DNA of 64,000 nt from JAVBMP01 sp031552195 (GTDB lineage: Bacteria > Desulfobacterota > Desulfovibrionia > Desulfovibrionales > Desulfovibrionaceae). Made by a program: the position numbers and the translations under genes. Under the pieces are notes generated by a model that had not been told where the DNA came from, did no database searches, and saw only the letters and a program-made list of their open reading frames with translations. The stretch spans positions 37,385-101,384 of the forward strand of contig JAVBMT010000011.1 in the NCBI GenBank assembly GCA_031552195.1, read 5' to 3'. Of the stretch, positions 16,961-25,168 are shown one piece after another (positions within the stretch are counted from its first letter, which is position 1; each line of letters starts with the position of its first letter).

Positions 16961-17007
16961 AAAATACACCGGAAATGGCGGGGCAAGCGCCGCTTCCGGT
17001 GTATTTT
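16961..17007 (-). terminator. Hairpin between the metal-sensor gene and panC
   Basis: AAAATACACCGGAA (16961-16974) pairs perfectly with 16994-17007, and the stem continues after a mismatch with GGCG/CGCC inside the loop. On the minus strand the outer arm ends in TATTTTAA. It is the second terminator-like hairpin after the minus-strand metal-sensor gene and insulates panC from it. Confidence 0.6.
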
Positions 17008-17102
17008 CACATCAGACTCTTCCGGGCTCTGCCGCATTTTCTCCTGCGGAAATTCTTTTCCGTATGCAAGAATATGCCGCAAGCCTCCTGAACCGGCCTG
17101 AA

Positions 17103-17158
17103 AATAAACCGGCCCGGCCTCCAGGTTCTGATGAACGCGGTGGCCGGGCCGGTTTATT
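17103..17158 (-). terminator. Strong terminator after the ZraP-like gene
   Basis: AATAAACCGGCCCGGCC (17103-17119) pairs perfectly over 17 bases with 17142-17158. On the minus strand the stem is followed by TTTTC, and the loop is 22 bases. It lies about 75 bases beyond the stop codon of the minus-strand gene at 17234. Confidence 0.75.
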
Positions 17159-17233
17159 GGTTCTGATCTATAGTAACGGCGTATTCCGTCTCGGTTTTAG
17201 AGCTTTTAAGACTCAGGCGGATCTGGCAGCTGG

Positions 17234-17689
17234 CTATTCATGAAACCCGTAGCCGCCATGAAATCCCTGGCCGCCGCAACCCATGCGGCCGTGGCCGAAT
17301 CCGGCCCTTATGCCAATCTCTTTTTCCATCTTGTCGTTCATTTCCTTATGCAGAGAGAACAGCTTGCCGCGCAGGTCGCGTATTTCCTGCACCATTTTGC
17401 TGATAGCTTCCGGCTTGACGTTCGGATTGGGCGACAAGGCGTTCAGTTCGGTGCGTTTGGCCCACAGCTCTTCCATTATAGGCGCGCTTTTTTCAAAATA
17501 TTCCCGGCGGATGTTGAAATAGGCGTCGCGTTTTTCTTTCGGAATATCCATATCGTCAAAGCGGTCGTAGTTACCGTGCCTGTATCCGTCTCCTCTGCCG
17601 GGCCTGCCGTCGTGCGGGGCGGCAACAGCCAGCGATCCGGTAGCCGCGATCAAAAGCAGGGCGAGCGCCGGGGCGATAAATTTTTTCAT
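17234..17689 (-). CDS. Periplasmic heavy-metal sensor / ZraP-CpxP-like protein
   Basis: The 151-residue precursor has a signal peptide (KKFIAPALALLLIAATGSLAVA, abridged: hydrophobic core LALLLIAATGSLAVA) and a mature helical core DAYFNIRREYFEKSAPIMEE ... VQEIRDLRGKLFSLHKEMND, the hook-shaped helical hairpin of the Metal_resist/Spy/CpxP group. The C-terminus is Gly/His-rich with one Cys (HGRMGCGGQGFHGGYGFHE), a plausible metal-binding tail, and the N-terminal mature part also carries His. Family members bind zinc or buffer envelope stress in the periplasm and often sit beside a two-component system; none is visible here. Its start has AAGGAG upstream. It lies downstream of a small secreted-peptide gene behind a sigma-54 promoter, as zraP is sigma-54 dependent in E. 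coli. Confidence 0.83.
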   Translation of the reverse strand: MKKFIAPALALLLIAATGSLAVAAPHDGRPGRGDGYRHGNYDRFDDMDIPKEKRDAYFNIRREYFEKSAPIMEELWAKRTELNALSPNPNVKPEAISKMVQEIRDLRGKLFSLHKEMNDKMEKEIGIRAGFGHGRMGCGGQGFHGGYGFHE

Positions 17690-17811
17690 GCAAATCTCCT
17701 TACTGAATATAGCGTTATTTATATATGCAGCCGTCACCGTCACACGGCGGGAATACTTTTTCCTGCCGGGCGGCGATGACGGCTAGTCGGGTTTATCCCG
17801 TTCCGGCATGC

Positions 17812-17988
17812 CTAACGGCCGCTCAGGTCACCATAGACATGCCCGTGGTGGTCGGAGCTGTAATGCTGGATCAACGCCTGAGCGCTTTCCGGAAGTTGCG
17901 GGGCGCTATAAGCGAAAACTGGCGAGGAAACGCTGATGAATAACAGGGCCAAAGCCACAACGGCTGTCGAAGTAATAAAACGTCTCAT
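17812..17988 (-). CDS. Small secreted protein, 58 residues, His-rich (unrecognised)
   Basis: This short gene has an excellent AGGAGG ribosome site five bases before ATG (complement of 17994-17999). The product starts MRRFITSTAVVALALLFISV and has a typical signal peptide with cleavage predicted after SSPVFA, leaving a mature peptide of about 32 residues that contains HHYSS-like polar residues and the cluster SDHHGHVYGDL. I do not recognise the mature part. It lies 122 bases upstream of the ZraP-like gene on the same strand, directly behind a near-perfect sigma-54 promoter, so the pair probably responds to the same envelope or metal signal. A role in metal binding is only inferred from the histidines and the neighbour. 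Confidence 0.75.
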   Translation of the reverse strand: MRRFITSTAVVALALLFISVSSPVFAYSAPQLPESAQALIQHYSSDHHGHVYGDLSGR

Positions 17989-18032
17989 GATGTCCTCCTG
18001 GCAGATTCTAATTGATCTGTCGCTTGTATTAA

Positions 18033-18048
18033 AGCAACAAGCGTGCCA
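18033..18048 (-). promoter_or_regulatory. Near-perfect sigma-54 promoter for the small secreted protein and ZraP-like gene
   Basis: Read on the minus strand the sequence is TGGCACGCTTGTTGCT, an exact match to TGGCACG-N4-TTGCW. The GG (18046-18047) and GC (18034-18035) are ten bases apart. Transcription would start near 18022, leaving a leader of about 33 bases before the small gene. Confidence 0.85.
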
Positions 18049-18101
18049 TGTGATCGCGTATTTATAATATGCTGTTTTTATTTAATAATACTTTAAAAAA
18101 A

Positions 18102-18170
18102 TTTGTGCGGCCTCTTTGCGCGAACTTCATTTTGCACAAGCTTGCACAAACGGCGGCAGGTATTTGCACA
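18102..18170 (-). promoter_or_regulatory. Repeated TTGCACA motifs, probable enhancer-binding sites
   Basis: TTGCACAA occurs at 18132-18139 and 18142-18149 (ten bases apart, one helical turn), TTGCACA at 18164-18170, and the inverted form TTTGTGC at 18102-18108. They lie about 80 to 150 bases upstream of the predicted sigma-54 start, the usual position for an activator of the NtrC/ZraR class. The rest of the gap up to gmd (18171-18367) shows nothing I can name. Confidence 0.5.
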
Positions 18171-18367
18171 GAACCGGAGCCGGACGGCATCCATATTGAA
18201 CTCCATTACGTATTTTTATTTGTTTTCACCGCGTTTACGGCCCCGCCTCCCTTGCGTTACTAAAGGCGCTATGCTACACGCGGAGCAGATATTAACGGGT
18301 CAGGGCCGCCTGAACATAACCTCTGCCCACCCCATATAAAAGCTTGTAATCAATTGCGAGGTATATC

Positions 18368-19513
18368 TTGAAACGCGCGCTTATAACCGGCATTACCGGA
18401 CAAGACGGGGCCTATCTTGCGGAATTTCTTCTGGACAAAGGGTATGAAGTGCACGGAATAAAGCGCCGCGCCTCGCTGTTCAACACCGACCGCATCGATC
18501 ATATCTATCAGGGCCCGCACATGGCTGACCGCCGCTTCGTGCTGCATTACGGCGACATGACCGATTCCGCCAGCCTTATACGGATCATGCAGGAAACCCG
18601 CCCGGATGAAGTTTACAACCTGGCTGCGCAGAGCCATGTGAAAGTGTCTTTTGAAGCGCCGGAATATACGGCCGACGTCGTCGCGGTGGGCGCTTTGCGC
18701 CTGCTTGAGGCCATCCGCATTCTCGGCATGGAGAAAACCGCCCGTTTTTACCAGGCTTCCACCTCTGAGCTGTTCGGCAAGGTGCAGGAAGTTCCGCAAA
18801 CGGAAAAAACCCCTTTCTACCCGCGTTCCCCTTACGCCTGCGCCAAGCTTTACGCTTACTGGATAACCGTAAACTACCGCGAGGCCTATAATATATACGC
18901 CTGCAACGGCATTCTTTTCAACCACGAGTCGCCCATGCGCGGCGAAACCTTCGTAACGCGCAAGATTACCCGCACCCTGAGCCGCATAGCCCTCGGCCTG
19001 AACGACTGCCTCTACCTCGGAAACCTGAATTCCCTTCGAGACTGGGGCCACGCCAAAGACTACGTTGAAATGCAGTGGCTCATGCTGCAGCAGGCCCAGC
19101 CGGAAGATTTCGTCATAGCCACCGGGCGCCAGTTTTCCGTGCGCGATTTCGTAAACGCCGCCGCCGCCGAACTCGGCGTCAAGATCGACTGGCAGGGCGA
19201 AGGCGTGAAAGAAACCGGCACGGTGGCCTCTGTGGACCAGGCGGCTTTCCAGGCGGCTTCCGGCAAGGCCGGAACGCCTTGCGCCCTGCGCCCGGGCGAT
19301 GTGATCGTCCGGGTTGACGAGCGCTATTTCCGCCCCACCGAAGTGGAAACCCTGCTGGGCGACCCTGCCAACGCGAAGTCGAAACTGGGTTGGGAACCGC
19401 GCATCAGTTTTGAGGAAATGGTCACGGAAATGGTGCGCGAGGACCTGACTCTGGCCATGCGCGACAACGTCTGCAAGGTGGCCGGTTTCAGGTCTTTTGA
19501 GCACAACGAATAG
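18368..19513 (+). CDS. gmd: GDP-mannose 4,6-dehydratase
   Basis: Gmd converts GDP-D-mannose to GDP-4-keto-6-deoxymannose, the first step toward GDP-L-fucose. The 381-residue product has the Rossmann motif ITGITGQDGAYLAEFLL, the short-chain dehydrogenase catalytic residues in STSELFGK and SPYACAKLYAYW (Tyr-x3-Lys), FNHESPMRGETFVTRKI and FRPTEVETLLGDPANAK at the C-terminus. Compared with the common form it carries about 20 extra residues after WQGEGVKETG. The start is TTG 18368 with GAGG eight bases upstream; the conserved KRALITGITGQDG begins right after it, so no ATG is available. It is the first gene of the glycan cluster; fcl follows after 48 bases. Confidence 0.95.
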   Translation: MKRALITGITGQDGAYLAEFLLDKGYEVHGIKRRASLFNTDRIDHIYQGPHMADRRFVLHYGDMTDSASLIRIMQETRPDEVYNLAAQSHVKVSFEAPEYTADVVAVGALRLLEAIRILGMEKTARFYQASTSELFGKVQEVPQTEKTPFYPRSPYACAKLYAYWITVNYREAYNIYACNGILFNHESPMRGETFVTRKITRTLSRIALGLNDCLYLGNLNSLRDWGHAKDYVEMQWLMLQQAQPEDFVIATGRQFSVRDFVNAAAAELGVKIDWQGEGVKETGTVASVDQAAFQAASGKAGTPCALRPGDVIVRVDERYFRPTEVETLLGDPANAKSKLGWEPRISFEEMVTEMVREDLTLAMRDNVCKVAGFRSFEHNE

Positions 19514-19561
19514 GGCACGCGCGTTTTTTAACCGGTTTGGGCGGAATTGCCGGAGGTTTTT

Positions 19562-20500
19562 ATGGATTTGCGGGAAAAGATATATGTGGCCGGGCATCGC
19601 GGGCTGGTAGGGGCCGCCGTGTGCAAGGCCTTGTGCGAGGCCGGGGCTTCCTCCGTCATCACGCGTTCCAGCGCGGAGCTTGATTTGCGCGAACAGGCGG
19701 CGGTGCGCGAGTTTTTTGAAAAGGAACGCCCCGCTTACGTTTTTCTGGCGGCGGCGAAGGTCGGCGGCATATACGCCAATGACGCCTACCCGGCCGAATT
19801 CATCCGCGACAACCTCCAGATGGAAACCAACATCATAGATTCCGCCTGGCGCAGCGGTGTGAAAAAGCTGTTGTTTCTCGGTTCTTCCTGCATTTATCCC
19901 AAAATGTGCCCGCAGCCGATCAAAGAGGAATACCTGCTTACCGGCCCGCTGGAGCCGACCAACGAATGGTACGCCATAGCCAAGATAGCCGGAATCAAGC
20001 TTTGCCAGGCTTACCGCAAACAGTACGGCTTTGACGCGATTTCCGCCATGCCCACGAATCTTTACGGCCCCGGCGACAACTTCCACCCGCGCAACAGCCA
20101 CGTCATTCCCGGCATGATCCGCCGTTTTCATGAGGCCAAGCTGGCCGGAGCGCCAGAGGTTCTTATCTGGGGCACGGGAACGCCGCGCCGCGAGTTTCTG
20201 TATGTTGACGAACTGGCCGAAGCGCTGCTTTTCCTGATGCGAAACTATTCCGGGGCCGAGCATGTCAACATAGGCTGCGGCTCTGACGTAAGCATTCTGG
20301 AACTGGCCGGAATGGTGGCGGAAGCCGTTGGCTACTCCGGCAAAATCGGGCTTGATCCTTCCAAGCCGGACGGAACGCCGCAAAAGCTGCTTGACGTGAG
20401 CAAACTCGGCGGCATGGGCTGGAAGGCCGGAATAAGCCTGGGCGAAGGGCTGAAAAGAACCTACGCCTGGTATCTGGCCCAGGACGAGGTCAGGGAATGA
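19562..20500 (+). CDS. fcl: GDP-L-fucose synthase
   Basis: This epimerase-reductase turns GDP-4-keto-6-deoxymannose, the product of Gmd, into GDP-L-fucose using NADPH. The 312-residue protein shows YVAGHRGLVGAAVCKAL (nucleotide-binding), AAKVGGIYAND, GSSCIYPK with EYLLTGPLEPTNEWYAIAKI (catalytic Ser, Tyr-x3-Lys) and LYGPGDNFHP, all family hallmarks. ATG 19562 has GGAGG five bases upstream and is preferred to the in-frame start 15 bases earlier. The stop overlaps the start of the following ABC transporter (ATGA), showing tight coupling within the cluster. Confidence 0.95.
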   Translation: MDLREKIYVAGHRGLVGAAVCKALCEAGASSVITRSSAELDLREQAAVREFFEKERPAYVFLAAAKVGGIYANDAYPAEFIRDNLQMETNIIDSAWRSGVKKLLFLGSSCIYPKMCPQPIKEEYLLTGPLEPTNEWYAIAKIAGIKLCQAYRKQYGFDAISAMPTNLYGPGDNFHPRNSHVIPGMIRRFHEAKLAGAPEVLIWGTGTPRREFLYVDELAEALLFLMRNYSGAEHVNIGCGSDVSILELAGMVAEAVGYSGKIGLDPSKPDGTPQKLLDVSKLGGMGWKAGISLGEGLKRTYAWYLAQDEVRE

Positions 20501-22326
20501 GCACGGAGCAATCCGCTTCAGCCTGTTTTCGCGCTTTGGGGCCGTTAGTCGCGCGCTCGGAAAAAAAGCGTTTTTTCGTTTTGCTTTGCGTTTCTTTCAT
20601 CATGGCCCTTGGCGAACTCGCCATAACCGGGCTGGTGGCCCTTATGGCGGCCGTGTTCGGCTCACCCGAGGCGGTGCTGCGCTCGGAAGCCATGGGCCGG
20701 CTGCTGGAATTTTCCTTCCTGCATTTCCTGCGCGACCCGCGCTACCTGGCCCTGGCCTGCCTCTGCGCGGTGCTGGCGCTTATGGGCGGCAAGGCCTTGC
20801 TCGCCGTTTTTCAGCAGTGGCAAATTTCCACCCTGTCCGATCAGGTCGGCAACGACGCCAAGGCCCATTTTTTCCGTTTTTATTTGCGCGCCCCTTATCT
20901 ATGGGTGCAAAACACCGGCACTTCAGACATGCTCTTCGCCTTCGCGGCCAGCGAAATGCTGGCCGCGACGCTTGTCTACGCCCTGCACGTTCTGAGCAAC
21001 GGGCTTATGGTCCTGACGATTTTCGCCGGGCTGATGGCCGTAACGCCGGTTCCTTCCCTGATGTTCCTGCTGGCGATGGGCCTGGGCGGAGGGCTGATAG
21101 TCAGGCTTATTAAAAAGACCCTGAACGCGAAGGCGTCCGTGAGTTACGCGGCGGACTACCAGGCCCACCGCATACAGCAGATGGCCGTGCACGGGCTGAA
21201 GGAAATGCGCCTTTACGGGCGCGAGGCGACGCTTTTCGCAAATTATTCCGAAAGCTTGCGGCAAAGATTGGCGGCCAGGGTCAGGCAGCTGGTTGTGGCC
21301 CGCCTGCCCGCCATTTCGCTGGAACTTATGGCCTTCGGCACCCTGGTGCTGGTGCTTTGCTTCCTGATTTTCGTTCAGGAGGCGGGCATGGCGCGCATCT
21401 CCGGCATTATGGGCTTTCTGGCGGCCGCGGCCTGGCGCACCCTGCCTGTGGGCAACAAACTTATGGACGGCCTTTCCGCCTTGCGCGGGCACATGCCCTA
21501 CGTGCGCAAGGTGGCGGACCTGCTGGCCGTGGAGCGCGCCCTCCAGGCGGAGCTGCTGCCCGATATCGGCCAACCCAAACCTTCTTTGGAATTTGACAGG
21601 GAAATCCGCCTGGATGACGTAAGTTTCAATTACCCGGAAAGCGGTCGCTCCGCGGTGCATAACGTTTCCTTCCGGATAAAGCCGGGCGAGATGGTCGGGA
21701 TAGTGGGGCTTTCCGGCGCGGGTAAAAGCACCCTGGTGAATATTCTCACCGGGCTCATTCCCCCTTCCTCCGGCCTGGTCAGCGTTGACGGCGAAACGAT
21801 CGGCCGGGAGAACGCGGCGGCCTGGCTGCGGCATATCGGCTATGTGGCCCAGTCTCCGTATATTCTTGACGCTTCCCTGGCTGAGAACATAGCGCTTTCC
21901 GGCTGGGGCGAGGAAATAGACCGGCAAAGGGTGCAGGAATGCTGCCGCATGGCCGCGCTGGATTTTCTTGACGACCTGGCCGACGGGCTTGACAGCGTTC
22001 TGGGCGAGCGGGGCATGCGCCTTTCCGGCGGGCAGGCCCAGCGCGTGGCCATCGCCCGCGCCTTGTACAGCAACCCTGACCTCATCATTTTTGATGAAGC
22101 CACCAGCGCCCTGGACATGAAAAACGAAAAAGCCATCCACGAAACCATTATCTCGTTGCGCAGCCAGGTGACAATGGTGATAATAGCGCACCGCCTGACC
22201 ACGGTGGAAGGCTGCGACAAAATCATCTGGATGGACGCCGGGGTGATCAGGAAAACCGGCAAGACGGACGAAATTCTACCGGAATATACGGCGGCCCTGA
22301 AAGCGGAAAAAAAGACGGAGGCCTGA
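20497..22326 (+). CDS. ABC exporter, fused membrane and ATPase domains (PglK/MsbA type)
   Basis: The 609-residue half-transporter has about 330 residues of membrane domain with several hydrophobic helices (for example FIMALGELAITGLVALMAAV and MVLTIFAGLMAV), followed by an ATPase domain. Walker A is GLSGAGKST, the signature is LSGGQAQRVAIARAL, Walker B is LIIFDEATSALD, and the H-loop is IIAHRLTTV. It most resembles lipid-linked oligosaccharide flippases and lipid A exporters that act as homodimers in the inner membrane. Position between GDP-fucose and legionaminate genes suggests it flips the cluster's lipid-linked glycan or a related lipid; that substrate is inferred. It overlaps fcl by 4 bases, and legB follows 63 bases later. 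Confidence 0.85.
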   Translation: MSTEQSASACFRALGPLVARSEKKRFFVLLCVSFIMALGELAITGLVALMAAVFGSPEAVLRSEAMGRLLEFSFLHFLRDPRYLALACLCAVLALMGGKALLAVFQQWQISTLSDQVGNDAKAHFFRFYLRAPYLWVQNTGTSDMLFAFAASEMLAATLVYALHVLSNGLMVLTIFAGLMAVTPVPSLMFLLAMGLGGGLIVRLIKKTLNAKASVSYAADYQAHRIQQMAVHGLKEMRLYGREATLFANYSESLRQRLAARVRQLVVARLPAISLELMAFGTLVLVLCFLIFVQEAGMARISGIMGFLAAAAWRTLPVGNKLMDGLSALRGHMPYVRKVADLLAVERALQAELLPDIGQPKPSLEFDREIRLDDVSFNYPESGRSAVHNVSFRIKPGEMVGIVGLSGAGKSTLVNILTGLIPPSSGLVSVDGETIGRENAAAWLRHIGYVAQSPYILDASLAENIALSGWGEEIDRQRVQECCRMAALDFLDDLADGLDSVLGERGMRLSGGQAQRVAIARALYSNPDLIIFDEATSALDMKNEKAIHETIISLRSQVTMVIIAHRLTTVEGCDKIIWMDAGVIRKTGKTDEILPEYTAALKAEKKTEA

Positions 22327-22389
22327 GGGCCGTCAATCAGGGCGCTTCGGCGGCATGCCGCTCAAACAGCATAAGAAAGGCGAAAAATC

Positions 22390-23406
22390 ATGAATGACGC
22401 AGCAAGGCCCTTTCCCGGAAAAGTTCTGGTCACCGGGGCCGACGGCTTTATCGGGTCTCACCTGGCGGAACATCTGGTCAGGCGGGGCTATGACGTAAAG
22501 GCTTTCATCCTTTACAACTCCTTCAACTCCTGGGGCTGGCTGGACAGAAGCCCCCTGGCGAAGGAAATGGAAATTTTCGCCGGCGACGTGCGCGACCCCA
22601 ACGGGGTGCGCGCGGCCATGAAAGGCTGCTCCGCCGTTTTGCACCTGGCCGCGCTGATAGCCATTCCCTATTCCTACCATTCGCCGGACACTTACGTTGA
22701 CACCAACATCAAGGGCACGCTGAACGTGGTGCAGGCCGCCCGCGACCTCGGCCTTTCCCGCGTGGTGCATACCTCCACCAGCGAAGTGTACGGCACGGCG
22801 CGTTTTGTCCCCATTACCGAAGAACACCCTTTGCAAGGGCAATCTCCCTATTCGGCCACGAAAATCGGGGCCGACCAACTGGCCCTTTCCTATTACCGCT
22901 CTTTCGACACCCCGGTGGCGGTGCTGCGCCCCTTCAACACCTACGGCCCGCGCCAGTCCGCCCGCGCTGTCATTCCGACCGTAATCACGCAAATAGCCAA
23001 CGGCGCCAAGGAAATAAAGCTGGGCAGCCTTGCGCCCACGCGTGACTTCAACTTTGTGACGGACACCGTGCGCGCCTTCGAGGCCATGCTTCACGCCGAC
23101 AGGGCGGTGGGGCACGTTCTGAACGCCGGTTCCGGCTTTGAGGTCAGCATAGGCGATACAGCGCGCATGATAGCTGAAGTCATGGGCGCGGATATTTCCA
23201 TCACTTGCGAGGCCGAGCGCCTGCGCCCGGCCAAAAGTGAAGTTGAACGCCTCTGGGCGGACAACTCCCGCTTGCGCGAGCTTACCGGCTGGACCCCGCA
23301 ATACGGCGGGCTTGACGGATTCAAGCGCGGGCTGGCGGAAACGGCGGCCTGGTTCACCAGCAACGAAAACTTGCGCGGCTATAAATCGGACATTTACAAC
23401 ATATGA
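22390..23406 (+). CDS. legB: NAD-dependent 4,6-dehydratase LegB
   Basis: LegB removes water from a GDP- or UDP-N-acetylglucosamine to give the 4-keto-6-deoxy sugar that starts the legionaminic acid pathway. The 338-residue protein has the Rossmann motif VTGADGFIGSHLAEHLV, DVRDPNGV, and the catalytic STSEVYG and SPYSATKIGADQL (Tyr-x3-Lys), then LRPFNTYGPRQSARAVIPT. The stretch ILYNSFNSWGWLD after the first helix is typical of the LegB subgroup rather than of other epimerases. It overlaps legC by 4 bases. The neighbourhood of legC, neuB, neuC and a cytidylyltransferase supports the pathway assignment. Start ATG 22390 is preceded by AAGGCG. Confidence 0.92.
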   Translation: MNDAARPFPGKVLVTGADGFIGSHLAEHLVRRGYDVKAFILYNSFNSWGWLDRSPLAKEMEIFAGDVRDPNGVRAAMKGCSAVLHLAALIAIPYSYHSPDTYVDTNIKGTLNVVQAARDLGLSRVVHTSTSEVYGTARFVPITEEHPLQGQSPYSATKIGADQLALSYYRSFDTPVAVLRPFNTYGPRQSARAVIPTVITQIANGAKEIKLGSLAPTRDFNFVTDTVRAFEAMLHADRAVGHVLNAGSGFEVSIGDTARMIAEVMGADISITCEAERLRPAKSEVERLWADNSRLRELTGWTPQYGGLDGFKRGLAETAAWFTSNENLRGYKSDIYNI

Positions 23407-24560
23407 GCGGCTTCAAAGAAATTCTTGGCGAAATCAGGCGCATAAACGCCGCGCCCGAGGGCTTTCTGCCGCTGCACGCCCCTGTTTTCAGCGGCAACGA
23501 ACGCGCCTACGTTATGGACGCCATTGACTCCACCTTTGTTTCCTCGGTCGGGGAATATGTAAACCGCATTGAAGACATGCTGCGCGAAATCACCGGCGCG
23601 GCGCACGTTACGGCTTGCGTTAACGGCACGGCCGCCTTGCAGGTGGCTTTGCACCTGGCCGGAACTAAGCCGGGCGACCTGGTCGTCACCCAGGACCTTT
23701 CCTTCGTGGCTACGGCCAACTCCATCCGCCATTGCGGGGCGGAGCCGGTTTTCCTGGATGTGGATATGAACGACCTGGGCCTTTCACCCGAAGCCCTGCG
23801 CGTTTTTTTGGAAGAAAATTGCGAAAAACGCTCCGGCGGGTGCTTTTACAAGGCGGACGGGCGCAGGGTGAGCGCCTGCGTGCCGATGCACACTTTCGGC
23901 TTGCCCTGCCGCATTGAGGAATTGGCCGCCCTGTGCGAAGAGTGGGGGCTGCCCCTGATCGAAGACGCTGCCGAAGCTTTGGGCAGTTATAAAAACGGAA
24001 AGCACTGCGGAACTTTCGGGCATTTCGGCACTTTGAGCTTTAACGGCAATAAAACCGTGACCACGGGCGGGGGCGGGGCCATTCTGTCCGGCGACCCTGA
24101 AGCCGGAAAAATGGCCAAACACCTCACCACTACCGCGAAAATTCCTCACGCCTGGGAATTCCGCCATGACTTTGCGGCCTGGAATTTCCGCATGCCCAAC
24201 CTGAACGCGGCTCTCGGCTGCGCCCAGCTTGAGCGGCTTGAGGGTTTCCTGGCGGCCAAGCGCAAACTGGCCGCCGCCTATGCCGGGCTTTTCGCGGGCG
24301 GCCCCTGGGAGTTTGTGCGCGAACCGGCCGGTTGCCGGTCTAACTATTGGCTTTGCGCCGTGCTTCTGCGCAACCGCGCGGAACGCGACGAATTTCTGAA
24401 GGCCAGCAACGAGACCGGAGTGATGACCCGCCCGGTCTGGGAACCTTTGCACACGCTGGAGCCTTATCGGTCAAGCCCGCGCGGAAACCTTGCCAACACG
24501 ATGGCCATAGCGGACAGGCTGGTCAACCTGCCCAGCAGCGTGCGGGAACATTTGCTGTGA
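23403..24560 (+). CDS. legC: LegC family PLP-dependent aminotransferase
   Basis: LegC transfers an amino group to C4 of the keto sugar made by LegB. The 385-residue protein belongs to the DegT/DnrJ/EryC1 aminotransferases: the start PLHAPVFSGNERAYVMDAID with TFVSSVGEYV is diagnostic of the LegC subfamily, CVNGTAALQVALHL is the phosphate-binding segment, VTQDLSFVATANSI and IEDAAEALGS follow, and the PLP lysine lies in LSFNGNKTVTTGGGG. The C-terminal half has the usual small domain. It overlaps legB by 4 bases and its stop overlaps the GTG start of the acetyltransferase. Confidence 0.93.
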   Translation: MSGFKEILGEIRRINAAPEGFLPLHAPVFSGNERAYVMDAIDSTFVSSVGEYVNRIEDMLREITGAAHVTACVNGTAALQVALHLAGTKPGDLVVTQDLSFVATANSIRHCGAEPVFLDVDMNDLGLSPEALRVFLEENCEKRSGGCFYKADGRRVSACVPMHTFGLPCRIEELAALCEEWGLPLIEDAAEALGSYKNGKHCGTFGHFGTLSFNGNKTVTTGGGGAILSGDPEAGKMAKHLTTTAKIPHAWEFRHDFAAWNFRMPNLNAALGCAQLERLEGFLAAKRKLAAAYAGLFAGGPWEFVREPAGCRSNYWLCAVLLRNRAERDEFLKASNETGVMTRPVWEPLHTLEPYRSSPRGNLANTMAIADRLVNLPSSVREHLL

Positions 24561-25168
24561 AACGGGAAATAATTCTTGTGGGCGGCGGGGGGCATTGCCT
24601 TTCCGTTCTTGACGTTCTTCAGGCCTGCTCTTTGCCTGTGGCCGGAATAGTGCACGGGCCGGACTGCGCCTTTTCCGCCTTGGGCGGCTTTCCGCCCCTG
24701 GGGCGCGACGAAAACCTGCCGGAACTGCGCGCCCTTTACGATCTGGCGCTGGTGACGGTAGGGCAGTTGAAAAGCCCGGCGGTGCGGACGTCTCTGTACA
24801 ACTTGCTGAAAAAATACGGTTTTACACTGCCGGTGGCGGTTTCTCCCCTGGCTTTCGCTTCCGCCTCCGCTTCTTTGGGCGAAGGCACGGTTTTGCTGCA
24901 TCAGGCCCTGGTGAACGCCGGGGCGGTTGTGGGCGTTAACTGCATTATAAACAGCAAGGCCCTGGTGGAGCACGAATGCGTCATAGGCGCCCATTGCCAT
25001 ATCGCGGTCGGGGCGATTCTGGCCGGCGGGGCGAGCGTGGGCGAGGGCAGCTTCGTCGGAGCCGGAGCTGTTGTGCGCGAGGGCGTGCGAATAGGGCGTA
25101 ACTGCGTGGTGGGCATGGGCTGCAAGCTTCGGCGCGACCTGCCGGACGGAGAGATTTATGTCGGATAA
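24557..25168 (+). CDS. NeuD/PglD-like sugar O/N-acetyltransferase (probable LegH)
   Basis: The 203-residue product, from GTG 24557 that overlaps the legC stop, starts REIILVGGGGHCLSVLDVL, the nucleotide-like first domain of the NeuD/PglD group. It ends in a left-handed beta-helix of hexapeptide turns (SASLGEGTVLLHQALVNAG, HCHIAVGAILAGGASVGEGS, RIGRNCVVGMGC). Such enzymes use acetyl-CoA. Within a legionaminate gene set the missing step is N-acetylation of the 4-amino group, so LegH is the natural assignment; PglD-type specificity is very similar, so this is inference from position. It overlaps neuB by 11 bases, the largest overlap in the cluster. Confidence 0.88.
   Translation: MKREIILVGGGGHCLSVLDVLQACSLPVAGIVHGPDCAFSALGGFPPLGRDENLPELRALYDLALVTVGQLKSPAVRTSLYNLLKKYGFTLPVAVSPLAFASASASLGEGTVLLHQALVNAGAVVGVNCIINSKALVEHECVIGAHCHIAVGAILAGGASVGEGSFVGAGAVVREGVRIGRNCVVGMGCKLRRDLPDGEIYVG

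Noticed and set aside
18350..20383. 677-codon open frame on the minus strand opposite gmd and fcl
   Set aside because: Mirror of two well-recognised genes; no motif, and no ribosome site at a plausible start.
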